Below are positions 1 through 12,267 of a DNA stretch of 64,000 nt, in pieces (the stretch's first letter is position 1; each line of letters starts with the position of its first letter). The notes under the pieces were generated by a model. That model was not told the origin of the DNA. It was given only the letters and a program-made list of their open reading frames with translations, and did not search any database. The stretch spans positions 34,263,501 through 34,327,500 of the forward strand of contig CM065378.1 of the NCBI GenBank assembly GCA_033060915.1, given 5' to 3'. Position numbers and translations under genes: made by a program. The stretch is from Euryodendron excelsum (taxonomy: Eukaryota; Streptophyta; Magnoliopsida; Ericales; Pentaphylacaceae).

Positions 1-1419
1 AAGTATGATTTTGTACTACTGAATATCACAATCATCAAGATAGGTTTAAAGATTTTGATGATAGCTTTATGAAACAAGGATGGAACAGTCTTTAAGATGA
101 AAAGCACCCCTGTCCAACAATAATGATGGTTGGGGATACTGAAACCTAACATGAGCACCTAGATTGATTTAATGAATTTGGGATACAAATTCCTTGTGGG
201 TAGGGTCTAAAGCATGTTACAAAAAGAAAATGAAGAAAAGGAGGGGAAAAGGGAAATAGGAAAAGGAAAGTGCTCTCAACCTATCTTGGTTGAATGATTG
301 GAGGGGAAAAAAAAGAAGTTTTAAAACAAGAGATATGTTACATATACTGCTTTTCTCACTAAATTTTCTTACTTACCAAACACAAGGTTGTGGATCCATA
401 TTAAAGCAAACGTGTTAAGTAAAACAGGCTAGTTCTCCTAGCCTGGGTTGGGTTATTTTTCACTCAAATTTTATCTTTATTTTTTGGCTAATTGTACCCT
501 TTAAATCTTTGGGATTTCTCAGAGTCCCAAGGGGAAAGTGGACCATGACCACACATTACTAGCCCAAGCAAAGGGCTGAGCTTGGGCTGAATGGTTTAAA
601 GATTAATATTGGGCTTAGTTTAAAGCTCCAAGACGAGAATTTCCGGACCGCAATAGGCAGATCCAACCCAGCTTGACTTGCTTTGAACCCTAAACCTGTC
701 TAGCTTGCATCTTTCAAAAGTTGTATTACAGCAAAAAAAATTTTTTATGGAGCAAAGTATTACAGCAATTGAAATAGTCTTTTAGCATGCAAAATGATAT
801 TGTAACATGATCATCATTGTAATCATCAAGAATATAACGTAGATTGCGTCGTTTAGTAAACGTTGGTCGGAAATTGGGAATGAAAATAATAGGAATTTTC
901 ATAACACTATTGTATAATTAGTTTGAATATTATGTTTGAATCTTGAATTTGTTAAAGGATTAAAAATAAAATTACTCACATATTTGGTTTTCTGTTGGTA
1001 ACCAAACCAAAAAAGGATTATTTTACAAATACCTATCTATTTTGCTCACACTGATAAATTTTCTCTACCGTAGGTTGGCTGGGTACATCCGCATGGAATA
1101 ATTTTAAATATACTGAGTGCAAGCAAGAATATGTACACCTCTTATGTGGGAGAAATTATCTAACTGCCACACCACCTTATCATTGTCTATGTGATGTGAT
1201 ATTTATTTATGTAACATCATGTGCAAAGAGGGAATACTTTTTAAATAATTATAGGTATTTATTATCCTAGTTGTATGGTAAGATTTACAATTTACAATTT
1301 CAGCCATATAAAAAAATAATTTTTATTTTGTTGCACAGGGCGTGTAGAATTTTTTTTATACAAGCGAATGCCAAAATACGACATGTGTCTATAAATTTTA
1401 CTTTTTATTTTATATTTAG

Positions 1420-1622
1420 GGTCCATTTAGTAGAATTTATTTTAAACTTTTTTTCATTTGGCTTCTTTGACTTATAAGCCAAAAAGTTAGATTTTTTTTT
1501 TACTTTTCTACTTTTTATAAACTAAAGATAAGAAAAAAGCAAAAAAAGTATAAAAAAAAAAAAGCTTAAAGCTAAAACTAAAAAAAAAAAAAAACCCAAG
1601 CCAAAAAACTCTACTAAAGAGC
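1420..1622. mobile_element. Short hAT-like MITE candidate
   Basis: A segment of about 200 bp has imperfect inverted ends: the left end reads GGGTCCATTTAGTAGAATTT and the right end, read on the minus strand, carries CTCTTTAGTAGAGTTTT. The interior is rich in A and T runs and has no coding potential. The GGGTCC start resembles the ends of plant hAT-derived MITEs. I could not find a clean 8-bp target duplication, so the boundaries and superfamily are inferred. Confidence 0.4.
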
Positions 1623-1937
1623 CTCTTCATCTTGAAAAGACAGGTGTTATATTTGGTACCCACATATATAACAAAATTATATACTATCAGTACATTAAAA
1701 AAAATAGAAAATGTTATTCTTCTAAAATTTTGTATAGAATTTTGAATCAGAATGATGTGACATTTGCAGTTTGGTAATTAAAATACATATTAGTGGGTTC
1801 TTTGTTTTAAAGTGATAAGTTCACAACTCAGTCATATCATTTTGAAGATAAATTATGTATGAATTTTCTGAATGCATAACGTTATTCTAAAAAAAAGTTA
1901 TGGGCCACGAAACTTCATATTAGCAAACTAAGTATGA

Positions 1938-1950
1938 TGACGTGGTCACG
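1938..1950 (+). promoter_or_regulatory. TGACGTGG bZIP-type motif upstream of RBL11
   Basis: TGACGTGGTCACG lies about 95 bp upstream of the RBL11 start codon. The ACGTG core with flanking TGA is the hybrid A/G-box recognised by plant bZIP factors. Its position fits a proximal promoter, but one motif match is weak evidence of function. Confidence 0.35.
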
Positions 1951-2040
1951 CGGGGATGGGGATAATCAATTACTAAGTAGGCATTTTTCTGTTTTTCGGT
2001 TAAAGACCGTTTGGCGGGCTCTCTCTCTCTGCTCAAGAAA

Positions 2041-5000
2041 ATGAGACTGTATCATCATCATCATCGTCATCAGCTCCTCACACTGACATCTCACTCTCCA
2101 TACAAAGTCATGCCCATGGCCATGAGTCTTTCCCTCCCTCCCTTTAATCCCCTCCCACATTTTCCCTCCTCCCACGTTCTCTCCAGCTCTTGGGCAGTAT
2201 TCACCGGACCTAACAGTCCCCTTCATCTCCAGGCCGCCCGCTCTCGCCTCGTCTGCAACATGAACGGCTCAGGTAATCTCTCTCTCTCTCTCTCTCTCTA
2301 GATATGAATATACATGTTGTGAATATACAGTGAAATGAACTTGTATTACTAAAATGTTTGATAACTGAGGTTGAATTCTATTGGGTTGATTGTAAGGGCA
2401 TTCAAATGTGGTTAAATAAGATAAAGAAATGGTATTTGTTTGTGAACAAAATGTAATGATTCGTCAAAATATGCTATGAATGGGTGTTTAATTACTGGCT
2501 GTTGAGTGGTTCAGTTGTCCTTGGAAATTTGACAAACACTTGGTGGGTGGCTAAGGTTCTCTGATTATAAAACTGCATTTAGTTGATCTAGGGTTTGGGT
2601 TATGGCTGTGGTTGTCTCTTTTGTTCATAGTTGGAGTACAATGTGTCAAAGAGTGTTAAGTCTCCAGTTGGTTGTCAAACAGATTAAAGGCGTGCCTGGA
2701 GTTCTCATGGGAAATTGAACGGCTTTGTTGACATTCTAGATATCATTTTGGTAGGTTCAATCCTTACTTTAAAGGGAAATTAAATAAATTCATATTATTC
2801 TGTTAGGTTCAATTGAGTTAACTTACTTTTATTTTATTTAGAAAGAAAATTAAATTAATTCATTTATCTGTAAATAGATCAAAATTCCAACTGCCACCAA
2901 ATCCAACCTGATGTTATGAGTCAGAGTAGCATATTCAGGGAAGGCCATCCCAAGGCACCATTAAAGATGATTATAGCTTCTCTAAAAGGATAACTGGCAA
3001 AGGAAATGAAGATTAGGCGTGATCAAGGGCTTTGTTATTATTGTGATGAACAATTTGCCCTTGGTTATTATTGAAAGAAAATTCACATATACTTGGTGGA
3101 TGGTTATAGTGCAACAAAAGAAGATGATTAATTGTTTCTAGAGATAATTATGTAGCAGAGTTAGAATGATTAGATAGGGTTGTTTAGATAGGAATAATAT
3201 AATTTGAGTAAGATTAGGGGGTTATCTTTGAGTTAAGAAGCACAGATACAGATACGGAGGTATGGATACGGACATAGATACGGACACAGGACACGGCATT
3301 TTCAAAAATTGAGGACATGGATATGATGTGGACACGACAAAAAAACATTTTTATACATTTTTTATTTGTTATGTATGTGAACGTAAAATTCATAAATCAC
3401 CAAAAATAAGATGAAAATAACTAAATAAGTTCACAATTATAATACAACAACTAACAAGTTAAGAATTTGAAGAATTAAATTTGGGTGTTTTATGTTTTGG
3501 TATTTTAAATTTTTGAAATTTATAAATCAGACTCTATTTAATACTTTTAACAATAACATTTTAACCCGCCCGTGTCCCAAAACATGTCCAACTAATGGAT
3601 ACGCGTGTTCCCGATGTGTTCAAGAAGTGTCCACTAAAAAAGATATTGGATACGCCAATTGGTGTGTCCAACATGTATCCTGGCGTGTTCGAGGACTATG
3701 TGTGTTCGACATGTATCCGACACGGATATGGCACCCTAAACAACGTGTGCATCCTAGTCTCTGAGGGACTCTTTTCATATCTGTTGTAGATGCCATATAG
3801 TTACATGCAGAAGAGTAATTATTCAAGAATATATTGTGCTTGCACAAGGTGGCAATGGACAAAATTTTCATTTGTTTCTGTCAAAATGGCTCAAACGTTT
3901 CTATTTTTTAAGAGACCAAAATGAAACACTGGTGGAATAATAAAATTACAGTGTTTCCATTGAAACACACCGGAACATAGCGAAACACAGCGCCTTATAC
4001 CGAAACAATAAGTTATGTCGACATGAATTTAGAATTCATAAAAAAAATACTATTTTTATGGAGAAAAATGCAAAATGTTGTATTTTGTTACATTAATATT
4101 TGTCACTTTTGAAATGTTTCCATGCTAACCGAAACATCAAATTGAGTCGAAATTTTGATCCTTGCAAGGAGGAGACCCTTTCCCTCCTCAAGGTCGGTAA
4201 AGAGGACACTCTTTTCCTCTCAATATATCACATTGCCTAAGATCTGTAATCTTGAGTGGTGCCATTGGGGAAAAAAAACATAGCATTTCAATTGTGATGC
4301 TGCAAATTTTAGATTTTGTTATTTCAACGACAAATAGACGTGATCACATATTGGTAGAAGTTATGAAATCTCCTATTTTGCTTAATGGCTGCTCTATGCT
4401 TGATGTATTTTCACTTCATATGCCCTAAAAAGTGCAATGGTGCCCTTGAAATTCAGGAATGTTCTAACACACCCAAATTTGACTAATGAAAAGCCTCTAT
4501 TTTAAATAAGAGATAGGCAAAAAAGAAAGCAAATTGCCTTTTTAAATGTCTTCTTTTTATTTTCTCTATTTCCCGGAAATGTATTTGGAGGACTAAGGCT
4601 CGGCTTAAGGTGGCCTTTTTTGTATGGATAGCTACTCTAGAGGCTATTCTAACAGTAGATAATCTGGGAAAGAGAGGGAAGTTTATTTTGAATTGGTGCT
4701 ACATGAGCAAGAATAGCGGAGACCATTAACCACCTTCTGTTTTACTGTCCAGTGGCAAGGGATGTTTGGAGTATGGCGTTCTCCTTTTCCAGGGTGGAGT
4801 GGGTGATGCCTCCATGAGGGAATCATTCTCGTTTCCCTGTTCTATTGCATGTCAGCGTCTGTACCTTTTTGACTGTCTTCTTTGTTGATTTTTTGGAACA
4901 GTTGTATGTGCTGCTTTCTCTAAATATGATAGATTTAATTTTTTCCAACAACCAAATGTAGGATAAAGAAAAGAATAGCCTTAATCTTTTGACAAGAATT

Positions 5001-8000
5001 AAGCAACTTATGCTGATTTGCTTATGAAAGTCCTGCATGAGTTCTTCCACACGCACCCCCCTCCCCCCTCAATTTTTTTTTTTTCCAAATTTTCTTGGAA
5101 TTTGGTAACTGATGGGTTCTTTTTTAAGTTTTCTGGTTGATTTCTCTTCTTCATAGTCGGTCAATTTCCCACCTTGGCGTTGCCAATTGATCTACAGCTG
5201 CATTCAATGACGTATCATTTTTCTTGTGATGGACTATATTTGCATTTTATGCAACGAGTGAAAGTGTCTCTTACTTTTGCTTGTTGTGAATTTTCTTTCC
5301 CTTGTTTTGCTTTTCTTTTTTTGGGAAAAGGGGAAGCAAAATCCTTCTTTTAGAAGTATAGGACGGGGGATTTTCATCGCCCTGAAACGAATGCAAATAA
5401 TGTGGTGCAATGATTTTGTGAAACATCCCCATATCTCGCTTTCTTGAATAGTGAAGAAGTTTGCATTCCTTTTAAAATTTGTCCTCTCTCTCTCTCTCTG
5501 TCTCTCTCTCTGTGGAGGATGGCATGTTCTATTGCCTTCAAATAGAACTAAACCTCAATCCTGTCAAAATGTGGAAAATTTAAGCAATTTTATGATATTT
5601 ATTTTAGGTATGATATCACAGCTGGAACTTGGGAAGCCAGAAGAGAAGAGGACGCCTGAGAAGCGCGTAAATGGGATATTCTGGATCCTACTTCTTAATC
5701 TTGGAATATTTGTGGCAGATCACTGGATTCAGGTTCCTAAATACTTTTGCCTCTTTGTTAGTAATTTTTTGTTCCTTATTTCTGATAAAATATCAATAGA
5801 AGGATATAACTTTGGCCAAAGCAGAATACAACTAGAGGTTTAGGGGGAACAGAGGGTAGAGCAGCCTTCAGAATCCCGACCTTATGGAAATAGAAAATGA
5901 AATGCCTTGAAAGACAATTTAATGGAATATGACAGGACACTGTACCAACATAATGTAGATTTGAATCTTGGATGCTAAAGATAATTCCAAAAGCTGATTA
6001 CTTGATGTACAGAGAAAAAGTATTCGCATAAAGAAACTGGTATTTGAGTTCCATCATGTATCACTTGGTATGATGATGAGGCTAACACCAAATTTTCTGC
6101 AATTTCTCAGGTTCAGGGTATCAAAGCCTTGTATTTGTACCACAATTGGCCTGCCTGGTACCAGTTTGTGACAGCGACATTCTGTCATGCTAATTGGTGA
6201 GACCTCATACTATTTAAGAATGCATAGAAAATGAGCCACAAATTTCAACAGAATGGATATGTTAAAGACATATCATATGTCCAGATAGAAATGCTTATGA
6301 TCCTTGCTCTATAATGTAGTCACCAAATGTTCTCTCTCTCTCTCTCTCTCTCTATAGTTGATGTTTGATTCTAATACTTTGCTGTATCTTCTTATCAGGA
6401 ACCATCTCTCCAGCAACCTATTCTTCTTGTATATTTTTGGTAAGGCTGTCATTTTTCACTTTGAATCCCGAAGTTTATAGATAGGACACAATCTGATATA
6501 TTTAGAGTGTAGAATGTAATTTTCTAATTATTTTACTAGAGCAGGAAAGCTTGTTGAAGAGGAGGAAGGGAACTTTGCATTGTGGCTTTCTTATATCCTA
6601 ACGGGTGCTGGAGCAAATCTTGTTTCATGGTTAGTTCTCCCAAGAAATGCTGTTTCTGTTGGAGCATCGGGTGCTGTTTTTGGACTCTTTGCAATTAGTG
6701 TCCTTGTGAAGGTAATTCTAATTGTACGTTCATAAACCTCATTGTGAAACTGTTACCTGTGAACTTGTCTACCAACTTGGTGCTCACTGCAGATGTCTTG
6801 GGACTGGAGGAAGATCCTTGAAGTGTTCATATTGGGTCAATTTGTAATAGAGAAGGTATGCAATTCTTTATCTACATTATCTGAACTCCAGTCAAGAAAG
6901 TGCCATATCAATTCTCCTTTAAAAGTTGCATTCCAATCTTTATGGATACATAGCCAATTCTATAATAAACTTAGAACTTGATGGTTATAGATATTGGACC
7001 ATCATTTTCAGCTTAAATGGTTAATCCTTATATAGTTTCATTAAAAAAAAATTGGAAAGAGGAAAGGGCACCATCATTGTTGTATGCAAAATCATTGAAA
7101 CTAATGGTCCTAAATTAAATACTGAATGTGGGACTCCAGTCTTTAACCTTCAGGGTTGATAGCTGATGCTGTCATAAAATTGGCAAAAGTAGAAAGAATA
7201 GTTTCTTGAAGTGGCTGCTTTTTATATAGATGGTAGTTCAGCATGAACTCCTGAGTCTTTTTAATACGAGCTTAATCAACTCTTTATTTTGCTTGGGTGC
7301 ATGCATTCTTTGTCCTTTCTGGCCAGGTTGAAGTAACATTAGCAGATGGGAGGGTTTAGTATACCTGTATTAGACATGCATGCCATGTCATTTGTGGATG
7401 CCAGCTGTTTAACACTAACCTTTGATGCATGCAAATTGCAGTTAGCTGTAAAAGTTAAATCCACCGTGTCACTCTGTGGATAGCTAACATACACTCAGGA
7501 TGGTTGCTTCCTTATAGTCTTGTCAATCCTTGCAGCCACCGAGGATGTAGCTATTGTGTATTCCATTCTTTCACAAGTATGGACTATGTAGAAAGCATAA
7601 CACGTAGACGTGCTTTACATGTCAGCAAAGGGACTACTGTGTGTCATCCTCTCATAAGTTTATTCTACCAGAATGACACGTATTTGATCATGCCGAATGG
7701 CACATGCTTAGCTATGCCGAATGACCTAAGAAGACCAATAGCTAGGAGCACTAAGCATGTTTCTCTAGTGCCTTTGGCTTGTTTTGCCATCTCCCCAACA
7801 AACCGTCACTAAACTCTTCTTAAAGTACCAATAAGATGGTGTTACGGGAGCCTTAAGGCTGAATTTAATTGGCCAGAAAGGAAAGGAAAAACAAATTAAA
7901 ATTGTTTTCGTTCATGTTCTGTGCATTCACTTGTCACAAGGAAGTATTTGTCTCACCATAACTGTGTTCTTGAGAGAGAAATTTTCCCTCAAACCCTTTC

Positions 8001-10286
8001 CTTGTTTATAACAAGGTTTTGCATTATGAAAGTTGAAAGCATTTTTTTTAAAAGAAAATTGTGAGAAAAAGAAAAGGTTGATGAAAAATTGGTTTCTTTG
8101 TATTTTCCTTTGCTTTCAATTCACTTTTTTTCCTGCCTCCTTATATGGTACTAGATATGACTTGTGCCTACGGCACTCTCCAACAAATTGAGTCTTATGT
8201 AATTTTGATAATTTTGCACATGAAGTTAAAATTTAAAAATTCTTTATCACTGTAGAATTGAATGCAAAATTAATCTAAAATGTTACAACTATTTGTTTTT
8301 TAAGAGATTTTTAGAAATAAGTATGCACCTATACTATGTGGTGATAGTGATTTTTGCAAAAAAATGAAATAATGCACGTGAATATCTCCGTAAAAAGCCA
8401 AAATGCAAAAAAATTAAATTACCACCTACTTCTTACCGAGCATGATAAAAATTTTCATCCAAAAAATAACTCCCATTTAACTTATATGATCACTACGTAA
8501 GCAAACAACAACCAACATTGCTAAGGAAAAATTATAGTAACTAATTCTATTATGATTTGAGCATCCATGTACTTTTGTGCTACTTATTTATTTTATTTTA
8601 TTTGTTGTTATCTAAGTGTCCGGACCAGCTTGTATGCACCTCGATTAATCTCAAGACCTGTGCAGTCCTCTCGTCCCACATAAATCAGGTTATTACAGGG
8701 CCAAAGACCTTGAGAGTGACCCCAAAGAGTTTATTTGTGTGCTACGTGTCATAAATAATAAAATCATAGTATATAGTCATCTAAAATAATTTCTGGATGC
8801 TATGAACTTGCCTACATGATACATGGCCCCTAAGTGCTTCATCATCGCCACATGCATCATCAATTTAATTAATTATATTATTAATAACCACAGTTATACA
8901 TAAGTATTAATGGTTGAAAGGCTACATTAGCATAACTCCGTGTGGAGATAGTTTTATTCAACTGTATAACGTTGTGTACAATGTAAGGCCCACCAAACAC
9001 AAATTATAGTTGTGACCCATTTTTGCACCATTCGGCACATTTCTAAGATTTAAACTAAAATTTGGGCTTTGAAAGTTAATGTTTTTGTTTGTAGTTGGAA
9101 TTTGCCAAAATTTGGACTTTGAGAGGACGTGGCTATTAAAGGTGAATTATTCCAATAAAATGCGATAGTAGGTACTTGACTTTGGCAATTTTAAGAAGTA
9201 GAAGGTAAAAAGGATGCCAGGACAGCCATCTAGGAAGCAAAATAGGAAGGCCTTTAGAAGCTTTATTTTTATTTATTTATTTATTTTTGGGGTGGGGGTT
9301 AGTTTATTATCTAATAAAAATACATATTCCCATCATTAAAAATTATAGAGAAACCTTTCTATTTGGTTTTATTTTTGGTTTTTTAAAAATAAAAATAATA
9401 GAAATTTGAGCACTTTTCATGTTCTTGAAGACAAAAAATGAAAACCTTAAAAAACAATATTAATTTCATTTTCATTTGAAATTTTTAAAAATTACTTTTT
9501 AAGTCCTAAAAATAGTGTTATTAGAAAAAAAATTTCACAAACATGTATTAGAATCAATTTACAAACGCAGCCTTATTAAAAACAATTTTTTAAACTAAAT
9601 TACTACAGTAGTCTCAAAAATAGTAAATTAACCAAAATTGTGACCCTAATCAAAAGTAGAACTAATTATTTTAATTAGGAATGTTCTTATTTTTTTAGAG
9701 TGTAAATCTTCATTATCATCAAATGTAAATCATAGTCTAAGATATATTTTTTTTTAACTAAGAATAAAAAAAAAAAGAACATGTAAAACAGTAAAAGGTT
9801 TCATAGCCTAAGGAATTTTTATTTTTTGTTATTTTCTAAAGGCTTTAGCCTTTATCATTACCTATTTTTAGTTATTTTCTGTCATTCGAAAAGCATCAAT
9901 AGAGCACTAATAAATATTTATTTTTCTATACAATGGAAAGCAGTAGAGATTTCTTGCAACCCACACCGGAAAGCAGGAGACCATTTGATGCCCTGCACAA
10001 AGTACAAACACACCGCCAACGCAACCTCTTCTCTATTTTGCAACTTCTTGCAATTTATTACTCTTTTTTGAGTCAGAACAAAGGACCTTTCTTGCCTATA
10101 AGTGTTGTCAGAAAGCTCCTCTGAAATTTGACTTGTGAGAGGAAGTGGGCTTGTGAGGTTCATGCGTGTGCACGCTTCCACCACCTTCTGGTAGTGAGTG
10201 GTTTGAGAGAGAAAAGGAGTGTTTAGAGGGAAGGAGTATGGTTTGGAAAGGGGTCCATCTCTTTTCTGAGAGAGAAATGATGGGTT

Positions 10287-10337
<51 letters not shown>

Positions 10338-10368
10338 GTAAGTGCCTTGGCTGGGTGAGAGAGTTTTT

Positions 10369-10410
<42 letters not shown>

Positions 10411-11430
10411 CTTAGAGGGAGAAAGATGGGGCGGTGGTCATGTTCGTCAATGGTGGTGAGAAGGAAGAAGAGGAGGAAAGGTATAGGCGGAGAGAGAGAG
10501 AGAGTTCCTGGACCATGGATTTGTGGTGATGCAGGTAGAGAGTCATGAAGCTGTGTCACCAGAAGAGGAGGAGCAGCAAAGGAGAATATATCGTGAAGGT
10601 GGAGGAAAAGAAAAACATGAAAGAGGGGGAAGGAGAGACAGCTGAGTGATCGACAGAGGCAACTTGATGCTTCTATGGTGGAGTGTTCGTGTCTAGCCAC
10701 GGGCTGCCAGAGTGGTAGATGAAGGAAGAGATCAGAAAGGAGAAGAGTAAATGAAAAAATCAAGGCTGGATGTATAAAGCATGATCTGAGCCGTAGATGT
10801 ATAAAGACAGGTTGGAGTCTTACAAGCTGTGAAAAGTAGACATTGAGAAATGTGGGCGGAAATTGAGTACGAAAAAGATGAAGTCAAATATGATCTGAGT
10901 CGTACAATGGTTGCTAAACTCAATGGATTGAATTGTGTTAGAGAGACATTTTTAAAAATTGATGTGTTTTATTATATAGCTTCTTGACACTTAAGGGTGC
11001 CTATTCGATGCATTTTATATTGCATCTGAAGATCAAGGTTAACAAATTGTACAATAATGACATATGCAAAACTAGCTGCGTAGATCATATATATTTTTCT
11101 GCCACCGCAAGAATGGTTTTTGAGAACATTTGTTATTAGGAAAGTTATTTTTGGGACTTTTCTATTAGTGAAAGTTGCCGTTCGACTTCTAATCAAACCC
11201 TCATAATATTGACTTGACTCCCTCTTGGGTACATTCAGGTGATGGAAGCAGCACAAGCTTCAACAGGGTTGTCAGGCAGTTTCCGCGGAGGCTATGCCTT
11301 GCAGAATGTTAATCACATAGCACACCTCTCTGGTGCTTTGATAGGTGTAGCTCTGGTATGGCTTCTGAGCAGAGTTCCTTCTCAACCTCCCGACAAAGAT
11401 ATATCAATTACGCGGAAGAAAACAGACTGA
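2041..11430 (+). CDS. RBL11: Rhomboid-like intramembrane serine protease, plastid type (RBL11)
   Basis: Seven exons: 2041-2272, 5608-5732, 6111-6196, 6399-6439, 6545-6711, 6793-6855 and 11239-11430, giving 301 residues (the Arabidopsis protein is about 280). All introns are GT-AG and phases agree. The open frame extends upstream of 2041 but has no earlier ATG, so 2041 is the start. The N-terminus is rich in Ser, His and Pro and suits a plastid transit peptide. The rhomboid core follows: HLSSN at residues 150-154 (HxxxN of TM2), GASG with the presumed nucleophile Ser203, and AHLSGALIG with the presumed catalytic His267. From family knowledge, RBL11 is an inner-envelope protein cleaving substrates within the membrane. 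Introns 1 (3.3 kb) and 6 (4.4 kb) are long and full of repeats. The near-identity of the core to family sequences makes the assignment firm. Confidence 0.95.
2277..2299. repeat. CT microsatellite at start of RBL11 intron 1
   Basis: A perfect CT run begins four bases after the exon 1 donor GT. It lies wholly in the intron. Confidence 0.9.
3234..3757. mobile_element. Dispersed GTGTCCG-type repeat element, copy 1
   Basis: The left end begins TTAAGAAGCACAGATACAG and is followed by many GGACAC/GATACGG words; the right half carries the complementary GTGTCC words and ends near GTGTGCATCCTAG. The middle is AT-rich. The same organisation recurs at 43131-43577 and 52531-52946, where the right end is the inverted copy of the left (GTGTCCGTGCTTCTTAG). 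It looks like a MITE-like family with inverted ends. This copy lies in RBL11 intron 1 and its right end is degenerate. Confidence 0.55.
4560..4815 (+). mobile_element. LINE fragment (zinc-binding RT tail region), decayed
   Basis: The plus strand encodes, with frame breaks, a stretch like KVAFFVWIATLEAILTVDNL followed by GKRG, NWCYMSKNSGDH and the words VARDVWSM. This is the cysteine/histidine region (zf-RVT) that follows reverse transcriptase in plant L1-type LINEs. At least one frameshift is needed after the GDH motif. Only about 250 bp remain, in sense orientation inside RBL11 intron 1. No RT core, poly(A) tail or target duplication was recognised. Confidence 0.65.
6331..6353. repeat. CT microsatellite in RBL11 intron 3
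   Basis: A CT run lies about 45 bases upstream of the exon 4 acceptor and extends the pyrimidine-rich part of this short intron. Confidence 0.85.
6856..11238 (+). other. RBL11 intron 6, 4.4 kb, repeat-rich and non-coding
   Basis: The intron separates the exon ending in the IEK codons from the exon carrying the catalytic His. It contains AT-rich sequence and poly(A)/poly(T) runs, and from 10.2 to 10.5 kb a cluster of GA microsatellites. Small open frames inside it (for example 7504-7812 and 10166-10459) match no family and have repeat-driven composition, so I call no gene. Confidence 0.8.
10288..10407. repeat. Two long GA microsatellites
   Basis: Near-perfect GA runs occupy about 10288-10334 and 10370-10407, separated by a short unique stretch; further short GA runs follow to about 10503. 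They give the false impression of Arg/Glu-rich (or Ser/Leu-rich) open frames on the two strands. Confidence 0.9.
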
Positions 11431-11923
11431 AATCTTCGAAGATTGAGCATTACTTCATCCATTTATGAGATGAATTTCTCTATAAGGATTTATTTGTATG
11501 TTTATCTGTTGTTCTAGTTTGTTATATCCGTGTCAATGTTACAATCATGAAATTTGTGACTAGCAAACTGACTTTACAGTGATATTTTGTGAAGGATGCA
11601 AAATTCATTGAAAGTGGAAATTGTCACATTTTCCAAGTACAATTGCTTTTTGATTAACCACAGAAACTGGCTTTACTTGAATTATGCTAATATTGAAAAG
11701 TAGACTGCGATAGGAGTTTTAAGCTTCTAAATCAGGCTTTCACAGGAGGCCGTCCTAGTGTGGGAATTGCTCCATTTTATATGGAATCAATCATTGAATC
11801 AGATTCGCGAGAGGTTGTTCAACTTGTACATCAACCAGAAAAGAACAAAAATCAATGTTAAATAGACCAGATCAAGCCTCCAGAGTCCAGAGATTCATTC
11901 ATCTACAAAACAGTATATTATAC

Positions 11924-11976
<53 letters not shown>

Positions 11977-12267
11977 CCTGATAACATTTTCATAGTTTCA
12001 TAGAAGATTTAAATGCCCCTCTCCTGTCTTACAAAAGTCATCCATTATATAGCTGCACAGTAAGCAAATACACATGGTGGCTCAAAAAGAATTTACAATG
12101 ATGAGAAAACCATTGGCCCTGTTGGATCCCTGTGAGGTCTGTAATAAAGTTCACCTTCTCTGGTCGCTATGTACAACAATTATATTGCAGACCTCCTCTA
12201 TGTAATGAACTTGCGAAGTGAATATAAGCTCACTGCACCCAGAAAAGCAGCAATAGTGCTTTCCTTC
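11431..12267. other. Tail-to-tail interval between RBL11 and the PPR gene
   Basis: The interval holds the 3' UTRs of two convergent genes and their downstream sequence. A TA/GA compound microsatellite sits at 11922-11973. I saw no open frame worth calling and no clear AATAAA signal just after the RBL11 stop. Confidence 0.7.
11922..11973. repeat. Compound TA/GA microsatellite
   Basis: A TA run of about 24 bases passes directly into a GA run of about 28 bases. Confidence 0.9.

Larger units (their letters stand above)
1..2040. other. Intergenic region and RBL11 upstream region
   Basis: No coding sequence is supported here; the short open frames are AT-rich and match no family that I know. The stretch contains a MITE-like inverted repeat at about 1420-1622 and a bZIP-type motif near 1938, both listed separately. 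The last 30 bases before the RBL11 start codon are CT-rich, as is common in plant 5' leaders. Confidence 0.6.

Noticed and set aside
2011..2040. An upstream start for RBL11 at 2011
   Set aside because: The codon is TTG; the first in-frame ATG is at 2041.
7504..7812. 102-codon open frame in RBL11 intron 6
   Set aside because: It shows no similarity to any protein family that I know, and RBL11 splices across it.
10166..10763. Open frames of 97 and 131 codons on opposite strands
   Set aside because: Both are driven by GA/CT microsatellites in an RBL11 intron.
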